Source: JBLHKE01 sp047619485 (GTDB lineage: Bacteria; Verrucomicrobiota; Verrucomicrobiia; Verrucomicrobiales; DEV007). From it: a stretch of 19,766 nt of DNA. This document shows positions 1 through 7,399 of the stretch, piece after piece (the stretch's first letter is position 1; each line of letters starts with the position of its first letter). Made by a program: the position numbers and the translations under genes. The DNA is taken from the NCBI GenBank assembly GCA_047619485.1, contig JBLHKE010000042.1, positions 1 to 19,766 on the forward strand, written 5' to 3'. The notes below the pieces were generated by a model, which saw only the letters and a list, made by a program, of their open reading frames with translations, ran no database searches and was not told the origin of the DNA.

Positions 1-1317
1 CAGGCACCACCGCCACCGCCCGCAGCACCGTCAGGGCTGGCGGCCACCGCCCTGTCGGACACTGAGATCCAACTCCTCTGGACGGACAATGCCGGCGATG
101 AAGACGGTTTCTACGTCGACCGTTCCCTCGACACGGTCATCTGGGAAGATGCCGTGGCAACCCTCGCTGCGGATACCCAGAGCTATACCGACTCAGGCCT
201 GAACAGTAGCACCCCTTATCATTATCGGACCCGGGCCTTCAGCTCGTGGGGAACCTCTGCGCCTAGCAGCACGGCGACTGCAACCACCGCCGATCCACCG
301 CCGTTCGAACTCGTCTACGCCGATCAGGACTGGGCGGCTTCAGGCACCGTATCGGGCACCTACCAGGCCACCCTCGAGAGCGACGGTGTGGTGCAGACGA
401 TCACCGAGCGCGAGAGCGGCGGTCGCCCGTCGCGCCGTCACAGTCTCCTCGACCACCGCTGGCGTTTCAGCGACGTGCGTGGCGGCCTCACCGTCACCCT
501 CTTCGTTGACGCCTCCGCGCCCGCCAACAGCGAGGACGACGACTTCGAGTTCCAGTATTCACTCGACGCCGGCAACTCCTGGTCATCATTCGGCACCCCA
601 CTAGTTGTCATGAACGGGACGCCCTCGGGCACAGTTAAGACCGCCTCGTTCCCAGCCGGCAGCAATGGTGAGATTTATGTCCGTGTGATCGACACAGATA
701 CCACCTCCGGCAACCGCTCCCTCGACTCGGTCTCGGTCGACCACCTGCGAATCCGCACCGACATTGACCCGAACGACTTCCTGCCAGGCGCGCCTTCCAA
801 CGTCATTGCGGTTGCGCTCTCGTCGTCCGCCGTCGATATCGTCTGGACGGACAACTCCACCAACGAACTCGGCTTCAGTATCTGGCGCTCCACCGACGGC
901 AGCGACTACTTGGAGGTGGGCACGTCCGCCATCGACGCCGTTTTGTTCACTGACACGGCCGCCGCCCCGGCTACTACCTACACCTACCGCGTCTCCGCAT
1001 TCACACCGAGCTTCGACGTCTTCTCCGAAGATTCGAACAGCGTTACCACCCCGGATGGCATTGCACTTACGAGCCTGTCGGGTGGCAAGAGCAAAGGTCA
1101 AATCTACGTCGATCTCCTCTGGGAGGGCGGCGCTAGCTTGTCCGACGTCGACATCTACCGTAGTGCCAATGGCAGCGCCTTCACCAAGGTCACGACGACC
1201 AACAACGATGGCGCCTATCGCGACTCCACCGGCCTCAAGCGCAGCAATACCCTCGTCTACCGGGTGCAATCCATCGATGGAACAATCGTGTCCAATCAGC
1301 GGACGATCAGCTTTTAA
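1..1317 (+). CDS. Secreted fibronectin type III protein, 3' part (5' end outside window)
   Basis: The frame is open from base 1, so the true start lies upstream; the first in-frame start codon, GTG at 154, falls inside a domain. Reading from base 1 (about 438 residues) the order is: a proline-rich linker, an FN3 domain (WTDNAGDEDGFYVDRS, then YHYRTRAFS), a beta-sandwich with the signature ITERESGGRPSRRHS and DVRGGLTVTLFVDA, a second FN3 domain (DIVWTDNSTNELGFSIWRS), and a last FN3-like module ending NQRTISF. It stops at a double TAA. From memory this series of modules forms the C-terminal half of large verrucomicrobial secreted metallophosphoesterases or peptidases; the catalytic part is not visible, so the enzyme class is inferred. 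It is probably extracellular. The next gene is a broken metallophosphoesterase, so this may be the tail of a paralogue. Confidence 0.85.
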   Translation, partial: QAPPPPPAAPSGLAATALSDTEIQLLWTDNAGDEDGFYVDRSLDTVIWEDAVATLAADTQSYTDSGLNSSTPYHYRTRAFSSWGTSAPSSTATATTADPPPFELVYADQDWAASGTVSGTYQATLESDGVVQTITERESGGRPSRRHSLLDHRWRFSDVRGGLTVTLFVDASAPANSEDDDFEFQYSLDAGNSWSSFGTPLVVMNGTPSGTVKTASFPAGSNGEIYVRVIDTDTTSGNRSLDSVSVDHLRIRTDIDPNDFLPGAPSNVIAVALSSSAVDIVWTDNSTNELGFSIWRSTDGSDYLEVGTSAIDAVLFTDTAAAPATTYTYRVSAFTPSFDVFSEDSNSVTTPDGIALTSLSGGKSKGQIYVDLLWEGGASLSDVDIYRSANGSAFTKVTTTNNDGAYRDSTGLKRSNTLVYRVQSIDGTIVSNQRTISF

Positions 1318-1414
1318 TAAATAAAACTATTCTATTTGGTTTTCCTAACTAGATTTCATTTCAGTGGTCGCCCAGAGGGCGCGGCAACCGTTGAGAAATC
1401 CGGCAAGTTGCAAC

Positions 1415-1581
1415 TTTAGGGCACCTCCGGAAACCTGCTGTGGAAATGGGGCGCAGAGAAAATTCCTGCTGGCGAGGCGATAAACGCTAAGCTATCTGGT
1501 GATAGTGGGCGCTTTAGCAACGAAGACAGCGGGGATTTTATCAAGCTCCAGCCCGCATGAGGTTTTCGGAGGTGCCCTTTA
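1415..1581. mobile_element. 159-bp MITE-like element with 17-bp inverted ends and TTTA duplication
   Basis: The left end at 1419-1435 (GGGCACCTCCGGAAACC) is repeated in inverted orientation at 1561-1577 with one mismatch. Both ends are flanked directly by TTTA (1415-1418 and 1578-1581), as expected for a 4-bp target-site duplication. The interior is also partly self-complementary (AAAATTCCTGCTG near 1460 against CAGCGGGGATTTT near 1527; CTATC-TGGT-GATAG in the centre), so the whole element could fold into one long hairpin. It encodes no transposase. It lies in the gap between the FN3 gene and the metallophosphoesterase pseudogene and ends 14 bp before the latter's start codon, so it may replace or alter that gene's leader. 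The IS family that mobilised it is unknown; the short duplication and GGGC ends are compatible with an IS5-type parent. Confidence 0.7.
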
Positions 1582-1594
1582 ACCACCAATTCAG

Positions 1595-2833
1595 ATGATG
1601 TCTTTTCGAACAACTCTAGCAATAGTCTCCCTGACCCTGATCGGTTCAATCCCGGCACTCCTCGGGCAATCGGCGCTCGTGCCTTTGGGCAGCGATTGGA
1701 AGTACCTCGACAACGGTTCAGATCAGGGTGCCGCGTGGCAGGCGGTTGGTTTCGAAGACAGTTCTTGGGGCGTCGGCTCTGCCGAGCTCGGATACGGTGA
1801 CCTTGACGAGGCGACGACCGTCGGCTTCGGCGGTGATCCGATTAACAAGTTCACCACCACCTACTTCCGGCATGCGTTCACCGTTACTGATCCTACGCAG
1901 TGGTCTGCCTTGCAACTCTCAGTGCAGCGGGATGATGGGGTGGCCGTCTACTTGAATGGTCAGGAGATTTTCCGTGACAATCTCCCGGCGGGTCCGATCT
2001 CGTCCTCCGCCAGCGTCGCCGTTGGCGGCGCCTCCGAGACGGAGTTGCTGACGGCCGGCGTCGACACGACTCTGCTGCTCACGGGCACCAATGTCTTGGC
2101 TGTGGAGATCCACCAGGCCAACCTCACCAGTTCCGATATCAGCTTCGATCTTTCGCTCGCTGGACCACCGCCATCTGGGATAGTGCGCGGCCCCTATTTG
2201 CAGAAGGCGTCTGCTGGACAGATGACCGTCTGCTGGCGGACGAACTTCACTACGGATGCGGTTGTCCGCTACGGCACCGATCCCGCCAACCTCGACCTGA
2301 CGGCTTCATCGCCCGTGGTTGGCACTGATCACGCAGTGACGATCGCTGGGCTATCGGCCGCGACAACTTACTAATACAGCGTCGGTGATTCCGGTAACCA
2401 CGATGGTCACTCTGCTGATTCCGCAACCCAATCGGGACCGTATTACGACATCCATCATTTCCCGACCGCGGCAGAATCGGGCGGCCTTGCCTCCGGAGCC
2501 GAGGCCTACTATTCCTTCGACTACGGCAACATTCATTTTGTCTGCCTGGACTCGTACGAGACCGACCGCTTGACCGGAGGTGCCATGGCGAGCTGGCTAG
2601 AGAACGACCTCGCCTCCACGACCCAGGAGTGGATCTTCGCCTTCTGGCACCACCCGCCTTATACCAAGGGTTCGCACAACTCCGACATCGAGATCAACCT
2701 CGTGCAGATGAGGGAGAGCTTCCTCCCAATCTTGGAGTCCTACTGCGTCGATCTGGTGCTCGGTGGCCACTCCCACTCCGGCAGACTTGCACCGGCGCCG
2801 CAAAGATTGGAGAAGGGCCGCAAGCGATCTTGA
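1595..2833 (+). pseudogene. Decayed secreted metallophosphoesterase (purple acid phosphatase-like)
   Basis: The first 259 codons encode a signal peptide (MMSFRTTLAIVSLTLIGSIPALLGQ), a jelly-roll domain (DWKYLDNGSDQG to FDLSLAGPP) and the N-terminal FN3-like domain of purple acid phosphatases (GIVRGPYLQKAS to AATTY). An in-frame TAA at 2372-2374 interrupts, yet the same frame continues at once with conserved sequence: YSVGDSGNHDGHSADS, then AYYSFDYGNIHFVCLDS, FWHHPPYTKGSHNSD and GGHSHS (2762-2779). Relative to the family, the block between the FN3 domain and GNHD is missing, which removes the first metal-binding Asp and the GDN motif (my estimate is about 90 codons, lost in frame). After GGHSHS, where the family continues YERS, the sequence changes abruptly into a TPR gene in another frame. 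With a nonsense codon, a missing active-site block and no C-terminus, this cannot be an active phosphatase. Confidence 0.85.
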
Positions 2834-3497
2834 GCGCGCCGTCGAACTCGGTGCCTCGGAAGACAAGGTGCGCCTGACGAGGGCGATGTTCTTGCTGGAT
2901 AACGGCAAGGGGTCGCGGGTGATCGAGACTCTCGCTGGCCTCGAAGGTGTTCCGGCACATTTTTTGCGCGGCCGAGCCCTCGCCCGCCTCGAGGATGTGG
3001 CCGGGACGTCGGCCGCGTTCTCGCGGGCCATCGCTTCTTGCGAACAACCCATAGCGGAACACTTTATCGAACATGCGCGGATGCTAGCCACTGCTGAGCC
3101 GCAACGAATCGATGAAGCGTTGGGCGTAATCGGCCTAGGGCTGAAGACGCTCGGCCCCATCATCAGCCTGAACCAGGAAGCCTTCCGCCTGGAACGGCAT
3201 GTGAACCCGGCTGCGGCCTTGCGGCGCGCGTGTGAGGTGAACCGCGGAGACGCGCCCCCTAACCCCCGGTGGCTGATTCGCGAGGTCGAGCTTCTGCTCG
3301 ATCTGAACGAACTCGATCAGGCTTCGTCAGCGCTCGCTTCGGTGAGAGCCAAGCTTGACGCTCTGCCCGCCCGGAGGAGAGCTACCCCGGCGATCCGGAA
3401 ATTGTGTGCACGCCTTGATTCCCTAGCAAAGTCGCTGGAGGTTCTCTCGGAGCGGGATCGTCTCAGTGATGGCGAACTTGGCCAGGTTCCGGATTGA
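2763..3497 (+). pseudogene. TPR-repeat protein, 3' part fused to the metallophosphoesterase remnant
   Basis: From about 2783 this frame shows helical TPR-like sequence: DLHRRRKDWRRAASDLERAVELG, then RGRALARLEDVAGTSAAFSRAI, ending in a charged helix with LPARRRATPAIRKLCARLD. The first few codons of the open frame belong to the metallophosphoesterase remnant read out of frame, so the ATG at 2763 is not a natural start and the true N-terminus with any signal peptide is gone. From memory, TPR proteins with this ending sit beside metallophosphoesterase/FN3 genes in related genomes; a deletion joining two neighbours would explain the fusion. The C-terminal part looks undamaged and might still be translated, but it probably has no export signal. 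TPR proteins mediate protein-protein contacts; no partner can be named. Confidence 0.7.
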
Positions 3498-3669
3498 GCC
3501 GGATGTTTTTATTGGAGCGGGCTTCGATTCGGATGTGGAGACGCTGATTAAAAAGCTCGTTGATGGCGATAAAATCTTCGATCCGACGTTCGAAGAATGT
3601 TTCGGGGCTGGGTCGCAGACAAGAAGAAATCCCGGGGCGAAAAAACGACGATCAGCTAAGAGGGCTTGA
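3466..3669 (+). CDS. Small hypothetical protein, doubtful
   Basis: This 67-codon frame starts GTG-ATG and overlaps the end of the TPR fragment by 32 nt. It contains an acidic, ordinary-looking stretch (DVFIGAGFDSDVETLIKKLVDGDKIFDPTFEECFG) and ends in a very basic tail (RRNPGAKKRRSAKRA). I do not recognise it. It could be a small coupled gene, a remnant of a third gene, or chance. There is no ribosome-binding site and no neighbour that suggests a role. Confidence 0.25.
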   Translation: MMANLARFRIEPDVFIGAGFDSDVETLIKKLVDGDKIFDPTFEECFGAGSQTRRNPGAKKRRSAKRA

Positions 3670-3699
3670 TACTTTTCCTAGGCTTACTCGCCAATTCTG

Positions 3700-3723
3700 C
3701 CCCCGCCACATGATGGGGGGGGG
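3700..3723. repeat. C5 / G9 tract, weak hairpin upstream of promoter
   Basis: CCCCC (3700-3704) and a run of nine G (3715-3723) could pair across a 10-nt loop, followed by CTATTTTT. It may act as a poor terminator for the TPR remnant. The G9 run ends 10 bp before the ECF-type promoter element, a position where slippage could alter expression. Confidence 0.4.
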
Positions 3724-3733
3724 ACTATTTTTC

Positions 3734-3780
3734 TTACATTTTTGTAACCGTGTTTGCCGCCGGTTCGTCTTGTTGATTAG
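3734..3780 (+). promoter_or_regulatory. ECF-sigma-type promoter, copy A
   Basis: The layout is TTACATTTTTGTAACCG (3734-3750), where TTACA and TGTAA form a 5-bp inverted repeat around TTTT, then 15 nt, then CGTCT (3766-3770) and GATTAG (3775-3780). TGTAACC and CGTCT match the general -35 and -10 form of ECF sigma promoters, separated by 16 nt. The same block with the same spacing occurs upstream of the PQQ-domain gene (10815-10861). Downstream lie a 49-residue ORF (ATG 19 nt later) and the M10 protease (ATG 254 nt later). Confidence 0.65.
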
Positions 3781-3798
3781 TGAGTAAACAAACGCACG

Positions 3799-3948
3799 AT
3801 GCTGCTAATACTGGCGGCGATCCTTTCAGTGGCCGGTGCAACCCTCTGCTTGGGCTTTTTCGTGTTCTCAAGTTCCTATGCCGACATTGGTGGCGTCACG
3901 CGTCTCATCATCGGGCTTGGGATTTTCTCTACTGACAGTTTCCAGTGA
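3799..3948 (+). CDS. Small hydrophobic protein, 49 residues
   Basis: An ATG frame lies 19 nt after the ECF-type promoter. It encodes two hydrophobic segments (MLLILAAILSVAGATLCLGF and TRLIIGLGIFS) separated by a short polar loop (SSSYADIGGV), so a small inner-membrane hairpin protein is likely if it is translated. I do not recognise the family. The position directly after a strong-looking promoter favours a real gene; the weak context (no Shine-Dalgarno, short length) argues against. It could also be the 5' stub of a longer gene, with the M10 protease gene starting 85 bp after its stop. Confidence 0.4.
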   Translation: MLLILAAILSVAGATLCLGFFVFSSSYADIGGVTRLIIGLGIFSTDSFQ

Positions 3949-4033
3949 TTTGATTCTCAGGTGCTCCCAATTGCAAATGAAGTGATTAGGAATACTAGGT
4001 AGCTCGGCAAAACTCTTCTCCTCCCTGTCTCCT

Positions 4034-6553
4034 ATGCCTCCCATCGCCCGACTGGTGCCACTATTTGGTGCCGTTTGCTTATTGTTCGTCGTTTCCTTAA
4101 CGATTGAACTGCCGACTTCTGATTCCGAAATATCCCACGGGGAACGGATCGGATCGGACACGGATGTAAGTCGTCAAGACGGGGTAGATCTCCCGACCTT
4201 AGAGGGAATTACTTGGAAAAAAATGACTGCCCGTAGCGTGCTCAAACCTCTCCCTGTCACGACTGAGTTGGAACCTTTCGCAGCCACCAGCTATTTGAAC
4301 CGTCATCATCAGGTTGAACCTGGGTGGTTCGACCGAATCAAGGATGATCCGGCGACCACAATCAGTCGCAATTTTTTCGGGCTACGCAATCTCCTGCAAG
4401 ACCGCCAGATTGCTGCGATGCAAAAAGAGGATTCGGTTCCCTGGATCTGCTTCGCACCGGAGACCTCGGCTGAACTGATCACTGAAATCAGCGGCAATGT
4501 GAATGGGCATCTCACCCGTTCATCAGTTGGCGGTGGAGGGTTTCGCGAATCCGCATTTCAATTCTTCCAAACCGCGCGCTGGTCTAGCACTGCCATGACT
4601 CCGGCTCGGCGCAATGGCCCTAATCGCTTGCGCCAGGGCGATCCGGTAACGATCATCTGGAGTATCATTCCGGACGGCACGGCGATCGCTGCGAACGGTT
4701 CAATTCCTGGCGAGTCGTCTGACCCGAGTAATTTGATCGCGACTCTCAACGGCATCTACGGCAACCAGGCGACGTGGCTTGCCCTTATGCAGCAGGTTTT
4801 CGACCGCTGGGAAGAGCTCACCGGCAATCGCTATGTCTATGCACCGAGCGATGATGGGGCAAGTTTTCCAGGATCGGCGGGATCGGTCGGCACTCGCGGC
4901 GATGTGCGCATCGGCGGGCACTTCATCGACGGCAATTTCAATACATTGGCCTACAACTACGGTCCGTCGACGGGGGACATGGTGCTCGACACTGCGGACG
5001 GCTACTTCAACACGACCTCGAGCAACTCGCTGCGCTTCCGTAATGTGTTAGCGCATGAGCACGGTCATGGCCTCGGCCTGGCTCATGTCTGTCCGCAGGA
5101 CAGCACCAAGTTGATGGAACCGAGTGCCAATACGGTGTTCGACGGGCCGCAGCACGATGATATTTTCTCCGCCCAACGCCAGTATGGTGATCGATTCGAG
5201 GACACGAACAGCGATGGCACAAGCGATGACAACGACGCTTTCTCCCGGCGGGCAGATCTCGGATCGCTGCCATTTGCGACCACCACGCTGACTCCGCTCA
5301 GCATTGATGACAATTCCGATCAGGATTTCTTCGGTTTCGGCACCAGCTCTGCTGCACGGGTCTCGATCACCCTGACCCCGCTCGGGCTGACCTATCTCGA
5401 AGGCGCCCAAAATTCTGATGGGAGCTGCTCTGCTGGGACGAATTTCAATTCGCTCGCCGTCCACAACCTCGGGTTCTCGGTTCTCGATTCTAGCGGCAGC
5501 GTGTTGCTCACTCGCGATGCGAATACGGCTGGAATTGGCGAGTCGGTCACTGGATTTTCGCTACCAGTAGGAACCCAGTTTGGCATCCGTGTGTTCGGGG
5601 ATTCGACCGACAATGCGCAGCTCTACGAATTGGCGATCGAGCTCACAGACCCCAACGCTCCGCCAGATGTGAGCATCGCAGACAGCAGCGCCAGCGAATC
5701 GGCAGGGGCAATCACCTTCGACGTGCGGATTTCCTCTCAGTCGGCCTCAAACATCACCGTGGACTACTTGGTAGAGGCGCTGACGGCAACTGCGGGCGAT
5801 GATTTCACCGTGGCAAGCGGCAGCGCGACGGTTTCGGCTGGTGTTCTTTCCGAACCGATCAATGTCAGCATCACCGACGATGCGCTCGACGAAGACGACG
5901 AAACTTTGCGTGTCACCTTGAGTAATTCAGTCAACGGCGTGCTGGTAGACTCGCAGGCTGATGGGACGATTATCGACGAAGATGTCTCGCCTCTCGTCTC
6001 GGTCGGCGATGTCGAAATTTCTGAAAAGACAGGCAGTGTCGCAGTGCCAGTGACGCTCGACGCGCCCAGCGGTCGCTCGATTTCGGTCGTGGTCGGAAGC
6101 AGTTCAGGAACCGCGACAGCGGGGGACGATTTCACGTCGGCGAACGCTATCGTAGGCTTCGCGCCGGGCGAGATTTCCAAGACTTTCGATGTGGCCGTGC
6201 TGGATGATGCCGCTGCGGAGGACGACGAGACATTCTTCGTGCTGTTGTCGAGCCCATCGAACGTTTCGATCGGTGACGGCAGCGCGATTGGCACGATCCT
6301 CGACGATGACTCGCTGACGCAACTCGCTGAGGCTGGCGAACTCAGCAGCGATCCGGGAGGCGGGGTCGCGATCGGATGGACGGCGGTGATCGGCCGCGAA
6401 TACACAATTCTTTTCTCGATCGATCTGATCAACTGGAACCCGCTGTCTGGTGCGGAGCTGATCACCGCAGACGAAATCGATGAGTCCTTCGTCCACGATC
6501 CGATACCGGGGATGCGCGGTTTTTATCGCATCGTCGAGGGCTATACGCCATAG
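4034..6553 (+). CDS. Secreted matrixin-type (M10) zinc metalloprotease with Calx-beta domains
   Basis: This 839-residue protein opens with a signal anchor or signal peptide (MPPIARLVPLFGAVCLLFVVSLTIEL). A propeptide-like region of about 200 residues follows, then the catalytic domain with the full zinc motif HEHGHGLGLAH (H341, E342, H345, H351) and a Met-turn at LMEPS (M361). DTNSDGTSDDND (about 390-401) is a probable Ca-binding loop. A beta-sandwich of pre-peptidase type covers about 405-543, two Calx-beta domains cover about 545-651 and 653-758 (each with TATAGDDFT and DEDDET-type motifs), and a verrucomicrobial tail module ends FYRIVEGYTP. It should hydrolyse proteins outside the cell or at its surface; the Calx-beta domains suggest Ca-dependent folding or adhesion. 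All catalytic residues are present. ATG 4034 gives the only sensible signal sequence. Transcription may begin at the ECF-type promoter at 3734-3780. Confidence 0.88.
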   Translation: MPPIARLVPLFGAVCLLFVVSLTIELPTSDSEISHGERIGSDTDVSRQDGVDLPTLEGITWKKMTARSVLKPLPVTTELEPFAATSYLNRHHQVEPGWFDRIKDDPATTISRNFFGLRNLLQDRQIAAMQKEDSVPWICFAPETSAELITEISGNVNGHLTRSSVGGGGFRESAFQFFQTARWSSTAMTPARRNGPNRLRQGDPVTIIWSIIPDGTAIAANGSIPGESSDPSNLIATLNGIYGNQATWLALMQQVFDRWEELTGNRYVYAPSDDGASFPGSAGSVGTRGDVRIGGHFIDGNFNTLAYNYGPSTGDMVLDTADGYFNTTSSNSLRFRNVLAHEHGHGLGLAHVCPQDSTKLMEPSANTVFDGPQHDDIFSAQRQYGDRFEDTNSDGTSDDNDAFSRRADLGSLPFATTTLTPLSIDDNSDQDFFGFGTSSAARVSITLTPLGLTYLEGAQNSDGSCSAGTNFNSLAVHNLGFSVLDSSGSVLLTRDANTAGIGESVTGFSLPVGTQFGIRVFGDSTDNAQLYELAIELTDPNAPPDVSIADSSASESAGAITFDVRISSQSASNITVDYLVEALTATAGDDFTVASGSATVSAGVLSEPINVSITDDALDEDDETLRVTLSNSVNGVLVDSQADGTIIDEDVSPLVSVGDVEISEKTGSVAVPVTLDAPSGRSISVVVGSSSGTATAGDDFTSANAIVGFAPGEISKTFDVAVLDDAAAEDDETFFVLLSSPSNVSIGDGSAIGTILDDDSLTQLAEAGELSSDPGGGVAIGWTAVIGREYTILFSIDLINWNPLSGAELITADEIDESFVHDPIPGMRGFYRIVEGYTP

Positions 6554-6691
6554 ATCAACCCAACGCTCCATTCATCCACGCCTCAGCAGTTCCGCACCAA
6601 TCATTGAAGCCTGCGATACCAACTACTAGACCGTCCTGTTTGAACTCGCACCTAATCTCTTCCCCGATCCGCATTGCATCCAATCAAACGG

Positions 6692-7399
6692 TCAGGAAGA
6701 CGGCTGTGTCCGATTTCCGAGACTCTCTGAGATTGCCTCGATCACCGGGCGGAGGACTTGGAAAGAATCACGATTACTGAGATTCTCCACCCGGTGCCAC
6801 TGCGCCGAAGGCACAAGGCGCTCACAGCTTCGGACAATTTCGGCGAGCAACACCGCACCCCGATCGAGCTCTTCACTAAGCGCCTGACCTTCCATTCTAT
6901 CGAGCCGGCTCCGACCGCCTTCCCGCTCGTCCAAGCGCCTGAGATGCTCTGCCCGATCAACGTCGACTTGGACGATGATGGTTGGCAACCATGGAAGTGC
7001 CAGTGTCACTAGATCGTCGATCACCGGGCGACGCGCGCGCAGTGCGACCGACCAGATCGCCTGTAGCACTCCTTGCTCACTGACCAAGCGATTACGGAAT
7101 TTCTCGCACCTCGTCAATTCGGCGAAAAGATTGATGGATTTCGTTACCACGTGGCGTTTAGAGGCCTGACCACTTCGTTGAATGATCCGCACGATGCGGG
7201 ACGCCAACACCGGGTGTCTGATGGCAAATCTCCATGCACTTGATTGCTTTATCAGATGCAATCGGAGCCTCGGTTGGAGATCGACTGGCGGATGCGCACA
7301 CCCATCAATCTGCATGTCCCTGCCGGCGAGCTGCTTCCCTAGCGACTCACACAAGTATGATTTGCCAGAGCCGGGCAATCCGAAAAATTCCACACTCAC
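6692..7399 (-). CDS. P-loop NTPase / kinase-like protein, last gene of the flippase operon
   Basis: This 235-residue soluble protein starts SVEFFGLPGSGKSYLCESLG, a clear Walker A motif (GLPGSGKS, residues 7-14) directly at the N-terminus, as in nucleotide or small-molecule kinases of the adenylate/thymidylate kinase superfold. RRPVIDDLV (about 122-130) and IIVQVDVDRAEHLRRLDEREGG (from about 139) match the central strand and lid-like region of such kinases. Its GTG start overlaps the stop of the upstream gene (GTGA, 7396-7399), so the two are translationally coupled and probably work together. The substrate is unknown; in this context it may phosphorylate a sugar, lipid or nucleotide precursor of a surface polysaccharide. 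An intact Walker A argues for real ATP binding. Confidence 0.8.
   Translation of the reverse strand: MSVEFFGLPGSGKSYLCESLGKQLAGRDMQIDGCAHPPVDLQPRLRLHLIKQSSAWRFAIRHPVLASRIVRIIQRSGQASKRHVVTKSINLFAELTRCEKFRNRLVSEQGVLQAIWSVALRARRPVIDDLVTLALPWLPTIIVQVDVDRAEHLRRLDEREGGRSRLDRMEGQALSEELDRGAVLLAEIVRSCERLVPSAQWHRVENLSNRDSFQVLRPVIEAISESLGNRTQPSS

Noticed and set aside
601..1269. Long minus-strand ORF (222 codons) opposite the FN3 gene
   Set aside because: It mirrors a GC-rich coding strand with recognisable FN3 domains and encodes a Gly/Val/Arg-rich sequence without domain features.
1369..1381. Terminator hairpin CGCCC-AGA-GGGCG after the FN3 gene
   Set aside because: The stem is only 5 bp and no T-run follows, so termination there cannot be supported.
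1411..1581. Integron attC site formed by the inverted ends at 1419 and 1561
   Set aside because: The required RYYYAAC/GTTRRRY core sites are absent, and the TTTA duplication fits a transposon-type insertion better.
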